DNA of 64,000 nt from Hydrogenophaga sp. A37 (lineage in GTDB: Bacteria; Pseudomonadota; Gammaproteobacteria; Burkholderiales; Burkholderiaceae_C). The notes below the pieces were generated by a model. That model made no database searches. It was not told the origin of the DNA and saw nothing but the letters and a program-made list of their open reading frames with translations. Location of the stretch: positions 1-64,000 of the forward strand of contig NZ_MUNZ01000180.1 in NCBI RefSeq assembly GCF_002001205.1. Direction: 5' to 3'. Each line of letters starts with the position of its first letter. The stretch's first letter is position 1. Both the position numbers and the translations under genes were made by a program. Of the stretch, positions 1 to 9,628 are shown in pieces.

Positions 1-218
1 GCGGGGTTCATGGCAGGGGGCAAAAAAGGTGGCAAATTGTAGGCTGGTGCCTGGGCCGAACCGCCGGCCCTTGTAATGAGAAATGCCGCAAACGATGGGT
101 GGTCGTTTGAGGGGTCTGAAATGGCCCTGTCACAAGGCAGGGGGCCGGTTAGCATGCAAACCAAATCCACTCTGAAACTGGCCTTGGTTTGACTGACTGA
201 GGCCCTGTCGTTGCCCTC

Positions 219-1376
219 ATGAAAAAACTTCTTTCTCCATCTTTGGGATGGTCCCGTCGCGAATTCGCCCGTTGCGCGGCCGGCGTTGCGGCTTTCGCTG
301 TGCCAGCGCTGCATGCGCAGTCGTCCAACCGCATCGTGCTGGGTCAGTCGGCCGCGTTTACCGGCGCGGCGGCCCAGTTGGGCATTCAGTTCCATGCCGG
401 CGCCAAGCTGTTTTTCGACCAGTACAACGCGCTAGGGGGTTCGGGTCGCCAGCGGGTGGAGATCGTGCAACTGGACGACGGTTACGAGCCGGACCGCTGC
501 GCTGAAAACACCCGCAAACTGCTGGCTGACGACGTGTTCGCGCTGTTCGGCTACATCGGCACGCCCACCAGCGTGGCAGCGCTGCCGCTGGCGACCAAAG
601 AAGAGGTGCCTTTCATCGCGCCCTTCACCGGCGCCATGTCGCTGCGTCAGCCGTTCAACCGCATGGCCTTTCACCTGCGCGCCTCGTACAACGACGAGAC
701 CGAGTTGATCGTGCGCAACCTGCACAACCTGGGCCTGACCCGGGTCGCGGTGTTTCACCAGAACGACGCCTACGGCAGGGCCGGGCTCGACGGCATGACG
801 CTGGCGCTGTCGTCGCGCAACCTGAAGCCGGTGGCGACCGCCACGGTCGAGCGCAACTCGGTGGACGTGGCCAGCGCGGTGACAACGATCAACGCCGCCA
901 ACCCACAGGCGGTGGTACAGATCAGCGCCTACAGATCGTGCGCCGCGTACATTCGCGCCGCTCGCAAGGCGGGATACGGCGGCAGCTTCTACAACGTGTC
1001 TTTCGTGGGCACGCAGGCACTGGCCGACGAGCTGGGCAAAGACGGTGCCGGCGTGGTGGTGTCCCAGGTGATGCCCAACCCCTACGCGGGTTCCAAGCCG
1101 ATCACACGCGAGTTCCGTGACGCGATCGCCGAAGGTGGCAACAAGGTGCAACCCAACTTCTCCAGCATGGAGGGCTATCTCGCCGCCAAGTTGGTGGCCG
1201 AGGGCTTGCGGCGCGCCGGGTCGCGTGTGACCCGAGACTCGCTGATCAGCGGGCTGGAGGCGCTGGGCGAGCAGTCGTTGGGCGGGTACTCGGTGTCGCT
1301 GAGTGCCCGCGATCACGTGGCCTCGTCGTTCGTCGAGCTGTCGATGCTGACGGGTGACGGCAAGATCCGGACCTGA
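219..1376 (+). CDS. ABC transporter substrate-binding protein (LivK-like)
   Basis: Predicted periplasmic solute-binding protein of a branched-chain amino acid/amide-type ABC importer (Peripla_BP_6 fold), 385 aa. The N-terminus has a twin-arginine-like motif, SRREFAR (residues 12-18), followed by a hydrophobic stretch ending near PALHAQ (about residue 34), so Tat export is inferred. The mature part begins IVLGQSAAFTG and carries GYIGTPTSVAALPL, typical of the first lobe of the family. No permease or ATPase gene lies beside it, so it is an orphan binding protein and its ligand cannot be read from the sequence. It is convergent with gluQ, the two stop codons being 6 bp apart. The family is clear; the substrate is not. 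Confidence 0.85.
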   Translation: MKKLLSPSLGWSRREFARCAAGVAAFAVPALHAQSSNRIVLGQSAAFTGAAAQLGIQFHAGAKLFFDQYNALGGSGRQRVEIVQLDDGYEPDRCAENTRKLLADDVFALFGYIGTPTSVAALPLATKEEVPFIAPFTGAMSLRQPFNRMAFHLRASYNDETELIVRNLHNLGLTRVAVFHQNDAYGRAGLDGMTLALSSRNLKPVATATVERNSVDVASAVTTINAANPQAVVQISAYRSCAAYIRAARKAGYGGSFYNVSFVGTQALADELGKDGAGVVVSQVMPNPYAGSKPITREFRDAIAEGGNKVQPNFSSMEGYLAAKLVAEGLRRAGSRVTRDSLISGLEALGEQSLGGYSVSLSARDHVASSFVELSMLTGDGKIRT

Positions 1377-1382
1377 GCGCTT

Positions 1383-2324
1383 TCAAACCGGCACCAAGTT
1401 TCTCCATGGCCAGGCGTTGACCCACTGCGCCAGCGCATCGGGCAGCGAACCGGTGGCCGCCGGCAGGCCCAGGTGCACTGCCGCCTGGTTCAGGGCCGCC
1501 AAAGGGTCAGTGAGATCCAGCGCTTGCGCCCCGTTCTGCTTGCTCAGCTTTTCGCCGTTGTCACCCATGACCAGCGGTGTGTGCAGGCAGCCCGGCGCCT
1601 GCAAGCCGAGTGCCTGTTGCAGCAGCCACTGGCGCGGCGTGTTGTCGATCAGGTCCTCACCGCGCACGATCTGGGTGATGCCCTGCTCGGCGTCGTCCAC
1701 CACCACCGCCAGTTGGTAGGCCCACAGGCCGTCGGCGCGCCGCAGCACGAAATCGCCCACCTCTGCTGCCACGTCCTGCGATTGCGGGCCCAGTCGGCGA
1801 TCACTCCAGCGAAGCACGCCAGGCTTGACCTCAAATCGCCAGGCCCGCGCTTCTCTGCCATGGAGTCCACCGCGCTCGGGTCGACAGGTGCCCGGGTAGA
1901 CCGCTGCATGGTGGCGCTCACGCGCCAGTCCGGCGGCGTTCAGGGCGGCTTCGATGTCTTTGCGCGAGCAGGCGCAGGGGTAAACCGCATCGGTGGCGAT
2001 CAGCCGGTCGAGTGCGGCCTGGTACAGGGTGCTGCGGTTCGACTGCCAGACCACGGGCTCGTCGCTGACCAGGCCACAGGTGGCCAGTTGCCGAAGGATG
2101 ATTTCATCGGCCCCTGGCACGCAACGCGGTGTGTCCACGTCTTCGATGCGGACGATCCAGGTGCCGCCGTGGACGCGCGCATCCAGCCAGCTGGCCAGCG
2201 CCGCCACCAGCGATCCAGCGTGCAAGGGACCGGTGGGGGAAGGAGCGAAGCGGCCGCGGTAGGGAAGGACTGGATCGGCTGACAAAAGAATGTCTCCGGA
2301 GCGCGTGACTGTGCCAGCAGACAC
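1383..2324 (-). CDS. gluQ: Glutamyl-Q tRNA(Asp) synthetase
   Basis: GluQ-RS, a truncated glutamyl-tRNA synthetase paralogue that attaches glutamate to the queuosine of tRNA-Asp in the cytoplasm. The protein (up to 313 aa) has [13 protein letters not shown] with the HIGH-like signature, the Cys-rich zinc site PCACSRKDI followed by VYPGTCR, and a KMSKS-like EKLSKQNGA. It lacks an anticodon-binding domain, as the family does. The start is uncertain: the GTG at 2324 lies at the edge of a repeat-like sequence, while a TTG at 2285 has a GGAG 8 nt upstream and would give 300 aa, closer to the usual length. It is followed on the other side by the FAD oxidoreductase gene on the same strand, about 30 bp away. 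Confidence 0.93.
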   Translation of the reverse strand: MSAGTVTRSGDILLSADPVLPYRGRFAPSPTGPLHAGSLVAALASWLDARVHGGTWIVRIEDVDTPRCVPGADEIILRQLATCGLVSDEPVVWQSNRSTLYQAALDRLIATDAVYPCACSRKDIEAALNAAGLARERHHAAVYPGTCRPERGGLHGREARAWRFEVKPGVLRWSDRRLGPQSQDVAAEVGDFVLRRADGLWAYQLAVVVDDAEQGITQIVRGEDLIDNTPRQWLLQQALGLQAPGCLHTPLVMGDNGEKLSKQNGAQALDLTDPLAALNQAAVHLGLPAATGSLPDALAQWVNAWPWRNLVPV

Positions 2325-2325
2325 C

Positions 2326-2353
2326 GCGGAACCGGCTTCACCGGACCGCAGGG
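2326..2353. repeat. Fragment of GC-rich dispersed repeat
   Basis: The 31-bp gap between gluQ and the oxidoreductase stop contains GGAACCGGCTTCaCCGGaCC followed by GCAGGGGG. This matches, with two substitutions, the conserved box seen in reverse orientation at 12603-12624 and 56831-56850. It appears to be a degenerate short copy of the same repeat family. Confidence 0.5.
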
Positions 2354-2355
2354 GG

Positions 2356-3495
2356 TCAGATCACCGCGAGCGCCAGCTCCAGCCCGGAGACAAAGGCGTC
2401 TTCGACCCGGTGGCCCAGGCACCAGTCGCCACACAGGCCAATGCCCAGTTCCTTGTCGAAGATGTAGGAATGACCCAGCGTTTGCTGGGTTTGCGCAAAG
2501 CGCCAGCGGTGCACCACGGCATGGCTGGGCGTGGCGCGGATGCCGGTGATCTCGGCGAAGCCCTTGAGCAGCTTGGCCTTGACGCGATCGGCGTCGTCTT
2601 CCAGGTGCTTGGTCGACCAGGCGGGGCTGGCCTGGATGGTCCAGCGCTCGATGGGTTCGCGGCCGGGCTTGCTGTTTTCGCGGGCGAGCCAGCTGATGCG
2701 GTGGTGCGTGCTGCGCGCCGCGTTCCACTGCGGTCCCAGGTGCGGCAGACCGGGCTGCATCGCATTGGGGTAGGCGACCATGAGGGTCCAGCAGGGCGCG
2801 ACCTGCACCGAGGACAGCTGGTGCCGAAGGTGCGGCGCGTGGCCGGAGGCCAGCAGCAGGTCGTGGGCCTGCAGGTGCGGCAGGGCCAGCAGCACGCGGT
2901 CAAAACCGCCCATCACGTGTTGCCCGCCTTCCGCGTCCTCTGCGCGCAGCTGCCATTGTTCGGGGTGCAGCACATCGCGCTCGATGTGGGTGACGCGTGT
3001 TTCGGTGAAGGTGCGCGCTTTCAGCTTGCCGAAAAGTTCGGGATGGGCCAGCGGCTGGGCCCAGTGATTGACCAGCCCGCTCATGCCGGGTACCGCCACG
3101 AAATGGGGCTCTGTCGGGGGCGGCGCGCTGGCCAGCACATGACCCAGTTCATCGAGCACGCGCACCGTGCTCACGCTCCAGGGCCGCACCATGGCCTGCG
3201 CGGTGAGCAAGGCTCGGGCGAAGCGCTTGTCGCGCACGGTGAAGTACTGCGCACCGTGGTCAAAACCGCCGAATTCGGTGCGGCGCGTGGACATGCGTCC
3301 GCCAAAGCCGCGGCTCTTCTCGAACAGGGTGACGCGGTGCCCGGCCTGGACCAGGGTGCGCGCACAGACCACGCCGGCCATGCCCGCCCCGACCACCGCA
3401 AAATGCAAGGTGCCTGGACGGTCGGCGGCCTTGGCCTTGGGCGCACGTGCGATGGAAACAGGGGGGCGGGAGCGTGACGTCTTGTTGTTTTTCAT
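2356..3495 (-). CDS. FAD-dependent amine-oxidase/renalase-like oxidoreductase
   Basis: 379-aa flavoprotein of the NAD(P)/FAD-dependent amine-oxidase or renalase-like family. After a basic, proline-rich N-terminal tail of about 30 residues it shows the dinucleotide-binding motif [17 protein letters not shown] with the acidic end [18 protein letters not shown], which contacts FAD. The C-terminal [17 protein letters not shown] is the second FAD-contact segment of the family. The substrate is unknown. It lies just upstream of gluQ on the same strand and may be cotranscribed with it. No signal peptide or transmembrane segment is evident, so a cytoplasmic location is inferred. Confidence 0.8.
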   Translation of the reverse strand: MKNNKTSRSRPPVSIARAPKAKAADRPGTLHFAVVGAGMAGVVCARTLVQAGHRVTLFEKSRGFGGRMSTRRTEFGGFDHGAQYFTVRDKRFARALLTAQAMVRPWSVSTVRVLDELGHVLASAPPPTEPHFVAVPGMSGLVNHWAQPLAHPELFGKLKARTFTETRVTHIERDVLHPEQWQLRAEDAEGGQHVMGGFDRVLLALPHLQAHDLLLASGHAPHLRHQLSSVQVAPCWTLMVAYPNAMQPGLPHLGPQWNAARSTHHRISWLARENSKPGREPIERWTIQASPAWSTKHLEDDADRVKAKLLKGFAEITGIRATPSHAVVHRWRFAQTQQTLGHSYIFDKELGIGLCGDWCLGHRVEDAFVSGLELALAVI

Positions 3496-3566
3496 GGCGC
3501 TGTGCGATGGTTGGATGGGATGGTTGCACTTTAGCAGTCCTCGTGCGCCCGACGCTCTGATTCACG

Positions 3567-4514
3567 TCAGCCGAGGTGATGGTTTTCCAGCAGGGCGCTG
3601 CGTGTGGTGGGGTGTTGCAGGCGGTCGAGCCACCAGCGCAGCGCCTGCCCCGTGTCGGCCGCGTTGCGCGAACGTCGCCAAGCGTAGGCCAGGCGAATCA
3701 CATGGTTGGGGCGCTGCACGGCCTTGACCACCAGGTGGCCCGCCGTGATGTAGGGCTGGGCCAGCGGCAGCGGCAGGAAACCGCAGCCCAGGCCGCGCAG
3801 CTGGGCTTCAAGTTTGTGCTGCATGGTGGGAACGGTCAGCACGTCCTGCCCCGGCAGGATGTTGAACGACTGGCCATTGCCGCGCTGGGTGCTGTCGGCC
3901 ACCGCCACCGCGCGGTGGTGGCGCAAGTCGTCGTCGCACAGGCTGTGCTCCAGCGCGGCCAGCGCGTGGTGGGGGGCCACCGCAAACACAAAGCGCATCT
4001 GGCCCAACGGCGCGGTCTGGATGTCGGGCAGCGAGACCTCGGCAAACACCCCCAACGCCAGATCGGCCAGGCCGTTCTGCAAGGCTTCCAGCGTGCCTGA
4101 CAGCGTTTCGGCGCGCAGCTTGAGGCGCGTGGGTGCGCCGGTCGCGTAGAAGGCTTCACACAGCTCGAACAGGGTGCCGCGCGCCATGATGGCGTCTGCC
4201 GCAATGGTGAGCTGCGGTTCCCAGCCGGTGGCGACCCGTTTGACGCGCTGAGCGACGGCGTCCAGCTCGCCCAAGAGGTACTGCCCGGCGCGCAGCAGTT
4301 CGGCGCCAGCCGGTGTGAGCTGGGCGCGGCGCGCGCTGCGATCAAACAGCAGCACGTCCAGCGCGTCTTCGATCAGCCGCACACGGTAGGTCAGGGCGCT
4401 GGGCACCATGCCCAGTTCGCGTGCTGCGGCCGCCATGCTGCCCAGCCGTGCCACGGTTTCCAGCAAGCCCAGGTTTTCCGGCGACAGGGCGGAGCGAGGT
4501 GTGTGGGTGGCCAT
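3567..4514 (-). CDS. LysR-family transcriptional regulator
   Basis: 315-aa LysR-type regulator. The N-terminal winged helix-turn-helix reads LGLLETVARLGSMAAAAREL followed by GMVPSALTYRVRLIEDAL, and the rest is the periplasmic-binding-protein-like effector domain (ELCEAFYATGAPTRLKL onward). I chose the ATG at 4514 (MATHTPRS) because the in-frame extension to 4598 would run through the divergent promoter region. It is divergently arranged from pirin-DoxX-flavodoxin genes, an arrangement common in proteobacteria, so it probably controls them. A candidate T-N11-A LysR box is present in the gap at 4556-4572. The inducer is unknown. Confidence 0.9.
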   Translation of the reverse strand: MATHTPRSALSPENLGLLETVARLGSMAAAARELGMVPSALTYRVRLIEDALDVLLFDRSARRAQLTPAGAELLRAGQYLLGELDAVAQRVKRVATGWEPQLTIAADAIMARGTLFELCEAFYATGAPTRLKLRAETLSGTLEALQNGLADLALGVFAEVSLPDIQTAPLGQMRFVFAVAPHHALAALEHSLCDDDLRHHRAVAVADSTQRGNGQSFNILPGQDVLTVPTMQHKLEAQLRGLGCGFLPLPLAQPYITAGHLVVKAVQRPNHVIRLAYAWRRSRNAADTGQALRWWLDRLQHPTTRSALLENHHLG

Positions 4515-4555
4515 GGTTCTATGGGTGCAGAAAATGGAGGTTGATCGGGGTTTTA

Positions 4556-4572
4556 ATTCAAACGGATTGAAT
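4556..4572. promoter_or_regulatory. Candidate LysR-type operator (T-N11-A box)
   Basis: ATTCAA-ACGGA-TTGAAT is a perfect 6-bp inverted repeat with a 5-bp spacer containing the T-N11-A pattern of LysR-family sites. It sits in the 150-bp intergenic region between the divergent LysR gene (start 4514) and the pirin gene (start 4665), where such an operator is expected. Confidence 0.5.
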
Positions 4573-4664
4573 GATGCCATCAAAATCATGCCAACCACAA
4601 CCGCCCAGCGCTGCCCACAATAGGTACCAAGTCAGCGCCTTGCTGACCCTATCGGAGACCCACC

Positions 4665-5366
<702 letters not shown>

Positions 5367-5419
5367 TATCCCTGTTTTTTTCCTGTCAACCCTGTCAACT
5401 TTTTCCCAAGGAGATTTCC

Positions 5420-5827
5420 ATGAATGCGCTGCAAAACCCTCTCGCCCTGGTGTCCCGCCTGCTGCTTGCCGCCGTGTTTCTGCCCGCTGGCATTGGCAAG
5501 ATCACCGGTTTCGAAGGCACCGTGGGCTACATCGCCTCGGTGGGCCTGCCGATGGCGACACTCGGCGCTGTCGTTGCCATCGTGGTTGAAGTGCTCGGTG
5601 GCCTGGCGCTGCTGGTCGGCTTCGGCACGCGCTGGGCGGCGCTGGCGCTGGCGCTGTTCACGCTGGCTGCCTCGTTCTTCTTTCATAACTTCTGGGCGGT
5701 GCCCGCTGAACAGCAGCTCATGCAACAGATGCTGTTCATGAAGAACATTGGCGTGACCGGTGGCCTGCTCGCGCTGGCGGCCTTCGGTGCCGGCGCCTTC
5801 AGTCTGGATGCCCGTCGCACGAACTGA
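5420..5827 (+). CDS. DoxX family membrane protein
   Basis: 135-aa inner-membrane protein of the DoxX family with four predicted transmembrane helices. It begins ALVSRLLLAAVFLPAGIGKI, the typical first helix and turn, and continues with TLGAVVAIVVEVLGGLALLV. An AAGGAGA ribosome-binding site lies 8 nt upstream of the ATG. DoxX proteins often accompany pirins and NAD(P)H:quinone oxidoreductases and are linked to redox stress; the biochemical activity is unsettled. It sits 53 bp after the pirin gene and 58 bp before the flavodoxin-like gene, consistent with one transcript. Confidence 0.9.
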   Translation: MNALQNPLALVSRLLLAAVFLPAGIGKITGFEGTVGYIASVGLPMATLGAVVAIVVEVLGGLALLVGFGTRWAALALALFTLAASFFFHNFWAVPAEQQLMQQMLFMKNIGVTGGLLALAAFGAGAFSLDARRTN

Positions 5828-5885
5828 ACCGTTTTCCCCGTCGTTTCAAACCCGCGCCCTGGCGCTCTCTTTCTGGAGTTATCAA

Positions 5886-6440
5886 ATGGCAAATGTTGTG
5901 GTGGTCTATCACTCAGGTTACGGTCACACCCAGCGCATGGCGCAATCGGTGGCCGAAGGCGCTGGCGCGGAGTTGATCGTGATCGACGCCGAAGGCAACC
6001 TGCCCGAAGGCGGCTGGGACACGCTGAACGCGGCCGACGCGATCATCATGGGCTCGCCGACCTACATGGGCATGGCCAGCTGGCAGTTCAAAAAGTTTGC
6101 TGACGCCTCAAGCAAGCCCTGGTTCACGCAAGCCTGGAAAGACAAGGTCTTCGCCGGCTTCACCAACAGCGCCACCATGAACGGCGACAAGCTGTCCACG
6201 CTGCACTACCTGTTCACGCTGGCCATGCAGCACAGCGGCATCTGGGTCGGCACGGGCATGATGCCCAGCAACAGCAAGGCGGCCCAGCGCAACGACCTGA
6301 ACTACGTGGGCTCGTTCAGTGGCGCCATGGCGCAAAGCCCGTCCGATGCGGGCGCCAACGAGATGCTCCCGGGTGACCTGGAAACCGCGCGCCAGTTTGG
6401 TGCCCGCGTGGCTGCCGTGACCGCTCAGTTCAAAGGCTGA
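5886..6440 (+). CDS. Flavodoxin-fold NAD(P)H:quinone oxidoreductase-like protein
   Basis: 184-aa flavodoxin-fold protein related to WrbA/NADPH-dependent FMN reductases. The FMN phosphate loop is VVVYHSGYGHTQRMA (residues 4-18) and the second flavin-contact loop is IIMGSPTYMGMASWQFK. The start at ATG 5886 (MANVVVV) was chosen over the longer frame because it begins directly at the first beta strand and has a TCTGGAG sequence about 8 nt upstream. As the last gene of the LysR-controlled pirin-DoxX group it probably performs two-electron quinone reduction in the cytoplasm. It is shorter than classical WrbA (about 200 aa) but complete. Confidence 0.85.
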   Translation: MANVVVVYHSGYGHTQRMAQSVAEGAGAELIVIDAEGNLPEGGWDTLNAADAIIMGSPTYMGMASWQFKKFADASSKPWFTQAWKDKVFAGFTNSATMNGDKLSTLHYLFTLAMQHSGIWVGTGMMPSNSKAAQRNDLNYVGSFSGAMAQSPSDAGANEMLPGDLETARQFGARVAAVTAQFKG

Positions 6441-6486
6441 TGTGGTCTGAGCGCGGTGCATGTCCCGGATGGGTAACATCCGAGAC

Positions 6487-7182
6487 ATGAAAATCTTCTC
6501 GCTCCTTCCCTGGGCAGATTGGCTGGCGCTGGTCTGCTTTTTTGCTTTGTGGATCGGGTACGCCTGGTTTGCGAGGGTGTGGGGGCAGCGGCGCTCGTCG
6601 CTGCTGGTCACCACCAACCGCTATCGGGGGTACTGGATGCGCCAGGCGGCCATGCGCGATCCGCGCATGCTCGATGGCCTGATCACGCAGACGCTGTCGA
6701 ACACCCCCGCCTTTTTTTCCTCCACCTCGATCCTCGTGATCGGCGGATTGTTCGCGCTGCTGGGCACAAACGACAAGGTCACCGAGCTCATGAGCGAAAT
6801 CCCTTTCGCACAGACGACCTCACTGGTGGTGTTCGAGTTCAAGATCTTGGTGTTGGTGGCGATCTTTGTTTACGCCTTCTTCCGCTTTTCCTGGTGCATG
6901 CGGCAGTACACCTTTGTGGCCCTGGTGATCGGCGCCATGCCGCCGCCAGCGGAGTTCAAGTCGGGCAAATTCGACGCGCTGAAGTACGCAGACCGAGCCG
7001 CCGCCATGGTGGGAGCGGCGGCAGAAACCTTCAACGACGGCCTGAGGGCCTACTACTTTTCGTTTGCCGCGCTGGCCTGGTTTGTGTCGCCTCTCATCAT
7101 GGTGATGGGCACGCTCACGGTGGTGGCCATTCTCTACAGCCGCGAGTTTCACTCTGACGTGTTGCGGGTGCTTCGGGACTGA
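6487..7182 (+). CDS. DUF599 family membrane protein
   Basis: 231-aa predicted inner-membrane protein of the DUF599 family, function unknown. Hydrophobic segments are visible at DWLALVCFFALWIGYAWF, SILVIGGLFALLG, FKILVLVAIFVYAFFRFSW and FAALAWFVSPLIMVMGTL. The start MKIFSLLPWAD at 6487 fits the first helix better than the in-frame ATG at 6460. Its stop codon lies inside a 6-bp hairpin that also contains the stop of the convergent PAP2 gene. Confidence 0.8.
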   Translation: MKIFSLLPWADWLALVCFFALWIGYAWFARVWGQRRSSLLVTTNRYRGYWMRQAAMRDPRMLDGLITQTLSNTPAFFSSTSILVIGGLFALLGTNDKVTELMSEIPFAQTTSLVVFEFKILVLVAIFVYAFFRFSWCMRQYTFVALVIGAMPPPAEFKSGKFDALKYADRAAAMVGAAAETFNDGLRAYYFSFAALAWFVSPLIMVMGTLTVVAILYSREFHSDVLRVLRD

Positions 7183-7206
7183 GCGCTGGCTCAGGCCGTG
7201 TTTTTC
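7179..7206. terminator. Candidate shared terminator hairpin between convergent genes
   Basis: CTGAGC-GCTG-GCTCAG is a perfect 6-bp stem that spans both the TGA of the DUF599 gene (7180-7182) and the TGA of the PAP2 gene (7191-7193 on the other strand). It is followed on the + strand by GCCGTGTTTTT. The stem is short, so termination is a suggestion only. Confidence 0.4.
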
Positions 7207-7922
7207 ACGTGGGCCAGCGATGCGGCCGCGAACACCAGGCCCACAGCGATACCCGCAAACACGTCCAGCGCGACGTGCTGCAAAGTCGCCATGGTGGACC
7301 AAATGATGGCGACGCACTGCACCGCCGAGATCCATTGCAGCACGGCAGGGGTTCGCAGCTGTCGGAGGATGCGCTGAAGCCAGCAGAAGCTGAACACCGC
7401 CGAAGCCACGTGCAGCGATGGGCACGCGTTGCCCGGCGCATCCATGTCTTTGACGAAAGACACGCCCGGATAGAGGCTCCAGTCCATGTCGAACACCGGC
7501 GTCTGGGTCGGAAACCACCAGAACAAGGCCAGGCAGAACAGGCACATGGCCCCCACCCACACGCCAAACCACACCAGGGCACGCAAATTTCCCAGCACCG
7601 CCGGTGGCAGAAAGACATAGAGCCACAGGCTCAGATACACCGGGAACGCGGTCGGTGTGAATTCGATCCAGCGATCAAGCCAGATCTCGGGCATGACCAC
7701 GGCATCGGTGCGCGGGTTTTTCAGGATCCAGAAGTAGCTCCAGAAAAACAGGAACATGAAGGTGGTGGTGCCCACGCCCTTCAGCGGCCAATAGACGACA
7801 AACCGGCGGCCCAGCCGGCCGAGCCATCCCGATGTGTCGGGCGGACCCTGGGCTGCATCGGTGGGTAGCGGATCAAAAGGGGCTCGTTGGACGCACGCGG
7901 GGTCGCGCTGTGGGTGGGTCAT
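7191..7922 (-). CDS. PAP2-superfamily membrane phosphatase
   Basis: 243-aa membrane protein of the PAP2 (type 2 phosphatidic acid phosphatase) superfamily, close to the inositol-phosphorylceramide-synthase-like group. The conserved histidine motifs are visible: GNACPSLHVASAVF (the PSxH motif) and STMATLQHVALDVFAGIAVG (the SxxxxxxH-x-x-x-D motif). Several hydrophobic helices surround them, for example TTFMFLFFWSYFWIL and VYLSLWLYVFLPPAVLG. The start MTHPQRDP (7922) was preferred to the in-frame start at 7967. It would dephosphorylate a lipid phosphate at the membrane; the substrate is unknown. It is divergent from the pigment cluster and separated from it by 180 bp. Confidence 0.82.
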   Translation of the reverse strand: MTHPQRDPACVQRAPFDPLPTDAAQGPPDTSGWLGRLGRRFVVYWPLKGVGTTTFMFLFFWSYFWILKNPRTDAVVMPEIWLDRWIEFTPTAFPVYLSLWLYVFLPPAVLGNLRALVWFGVWVGAMCLFCLALFWWFPTQTPVFDMDWSLYPGVSFVKDMDAPGNACPSLHVASAVFSFCWLQRILRQLRTPAVLQWISAVQCVAIIWSTMATLQHVALDVFAGIAVGLVFAAASLAHVKNTA

Positions 7923-8101
7923 GGTGGCAATGGGAGAGCGGCTTCGTGCATTGTGCCGGCTGTACAATCAAAAGCTGAAAATTCTGTGCTGATCGGCGGT
8001 GTGAGCCGGGCCTCCGGCGCTTTGCTGGCCCTTCGCACCTGCTCAGCATGTGTGAGCGGAGGCAGGGTCGAAGCAAGACAGCCCATCATGAAATGTATGC
8101 C

Positions 8102-8356
8102 ATGCAATCGACCGAACTGATTCGCCAATTTCTCCATGAGCGTGTGGGAATCCAGCCAGACCAGGTGGTCAATGAGGCATTGCTTGCCGATCTCGGTGTT
8201 GACTCGCTGATGCTCGCCGAGTTGATGTTCGAAGCCGAAGACCGCCTGGGCATCTCCATCGAATCCAGTGTGACCATTCCGAAAACGGTTGGCGAAATGG
8301 TTCGGTTGATCGACAACCTGCTCGCGGCCAAAGCAGCCAAAGCCGCGCAATCATGA
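8102..8356 (+). CDS. Acyl carrier protein (pigment cluster ACP 1)
   Basis: 84-aa acyl carrier protein with the phosphopantetheine attachment motif LADLGVDSLMLAELMFEAE (serine in VDSLM). It is the first gene of the + arm of the aryl polyene-like cluster, and its stop overlaps the start of the adjacent ketosynthase by 4 bp (ATGA). It likely carries the growing polyene chain or the aryl starter. The exact start is uncertain: ATG 8102 (MQSTEL) and ATG 8093 (MYAMQS) are both possible and neither has a strong ribosome-binding site. Two different carrier proteins are a hallmark of aryl polyene clusters; the second is at 9629. Confidence 0.85.
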   Translation: MQSTELIRQFLHERVGIQPDQVVNEALLADLGVDSLMLAELMFEAEDRLGISIESSVTIPKTVGEMVRLIDNLLAAKAAKAAQS

Positions 8357-9612
8357 TCCGCCACCGTGTGGCCATCACGGGCCTGGGAATGGTCAGCCCG
8401 TACGGAGGAGGCGTGGACGCTTTCTTCGAGCACCTGCTTACCGGTCGCTCTGCGGTGCGTTACCTGCTGACCGAAGACAAGCCACGGCCCTTGTCCATGC
8501 CGTTCGTGAGCTGCAGTGAGTTTGACCCCGCTGCCGCGCTGGGCAAGCCGCTCGCGGCCATGATGGATCGCTTTGCCCATCTCGGCGTGTCGGCGGCCTT
8601 TGACGCCTGGCAAGACGCGGGTCTTGAACGATTGCCATCCAACCCCGAAGACCGCAATGACTGGGCTTGCATCTGGGGCACCGCGCTGGGCGGCATTCTG
8701 GCCTTTGAAAAGGGCTACCGAGAGATGTGGCAAAACGGGCGCGAACGCGTCTCGCCGCTGTCGGTGGTGATGGGCATGAACAACGCGGTCAATGCCCATC
8801 TGTCCATTCAGCTCGGGTTGGGTGGGATCAGCATGAGCCACACGGTGGCTTGCGCCTCGTCCACGGTGGCGATCGGTGAGGCCTTTCGCCGCGTGCGCTC
8901 AGGCGAGGCCACAGTGGCCATCACCGGGGGATCCGATGCCACCCAGGCTTATGCCGTGGGCAAGGCCTGGGAGGCCATGCGGTTGGTGGCGCCGGGCAAT
9001 GTCGATACAGCCCCCATGGCCTGTCGACCTTTTGCGGCGGATCGCGCTGGGCTGGTGTTGGGCGAAGGGGGTGCCGCCATGGTGCTCGAGGACTGGGACC
9101 ATGCGATGGCAAGAGGGGCCCGCATTCACGCAGAGATCGTGGGCTACGGCGCCAGCTGCGACCGCAGTCACCTGGTTCGTCCCGAGGCGGAGGGCCAAGC
9201 CCGTGCGTTGCGGGCGGCGCTGGCGGACGCCGGTCTGGTCACCAGCGACATCGGCTACGTCAATGCCCACGGCACCGCCACCGTGGAGGGGGACCCCATC
9301 GAAGTCAGCGCGCTCAAGACGGTGTTTGGCGAACATGCTTCTTCGCTGGCGGTGAGCGCCACCAAGTCCATGCACGGTCACCTGATGGGAGCGGCGGGTG
9401 CCATCGAGGCGCTGGCCACGGTGCTGGCGCTGCGCGAGCAGGCCATTCCCCCGACGGCCCATCTTCGGGGCCGGCTCGATCCGGTCTGCGAAGGGGTCGA
9501 TCATGTCTTTGAAGGGCGACGAGGTGTCCCGCTGGGTGCTGCCTTGTCCAACTCTTTTGCCTTTGGTGGCAGCAACGCCGTGTTGGCCTTCCGTGCTGCG
9601 CCTCACCCCTGA
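8353..9612 (+). CDS. Beta-ketoacyl-ACP synthase (pigment cluster KS 1)
   Basis: 419-aa FabB/FabF-type ketosynthase. The catalytic triad is visible: Cys167 in HTVACASSTVAIGEA, His306 in VNAHGTATVEGDP, and His343 in KSMHGHLMGAAGAIEA. The C-terminal NSFAFGGSNAVL closes the thiolase fold. It condenses malonyl-ACP with the carrier-bound chain; by context it works in aryl polyene synthesis rather than housekeeping fatty acid synthesis. It overlaps the upstream ACP gene by 4 bp, and the second ACP gene begins 16 bp downstream, so the three genes form a tight carrier/ketosynthase unit. A second full ketosynthase and a chain-length-factor-type protein lie at 17913-19903. Confidence 0.92.
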   Translation: MIRHRVAITGLGMVSPYGGGVDAFFEHLLTGRSAVRYLLTEDKPRPLSMPFVSCSEFDPAAALGKPLAAMMDRFAHLGVSAAFDAWQDAGLERLPSNPEDRNDWACIWGTALGGILAFEKGYREMWQNGRERVSPLSVVMGMNNAVNAHLSIQLGLGGISMSHTVACASSTVAIGEAFRRVRSGEATVAITGGSDATQAYAVGKAWEAMRLVAPGNVDTAPMACRPFAADRAGLVLGEGGAAMVLEDWDHAMARGARIHAEIVGYGASCDRSHLVRPEAEGQARALRAALADAGLVTSDIGYVNAHGTATVEGDPIEVSALKTVFGEHASSLAVSATKSMHGHLMGAAGAIEALATVLALREQAIPPTAHLRGRLDPVCEGVDHVFEGRRGVPLGAALSNSFAFGGSNAVLAFRAAPHP

Positions 9613-9628
9613 TTCCGAGAACCACGAC

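Noticed and set aside
1-12. Possible start of a - strand gene leaving the window (ATGAACCCCGC)
   Set aside because: Only four codons are visible; nothing supports a gene.
158-190. AAACCAA...TTGGTTT inverted repeat upstream of the binding-protein gene
   Set aside because: Only 7-bp arms with a 19-bp spacer; expected by chance at this scale and not tied to a promoter element.
2290-3477. 395-codon + strand frame
   Set aside because: Antisense to the FAD oxidoreductase; no ribosome-binding site or domain.
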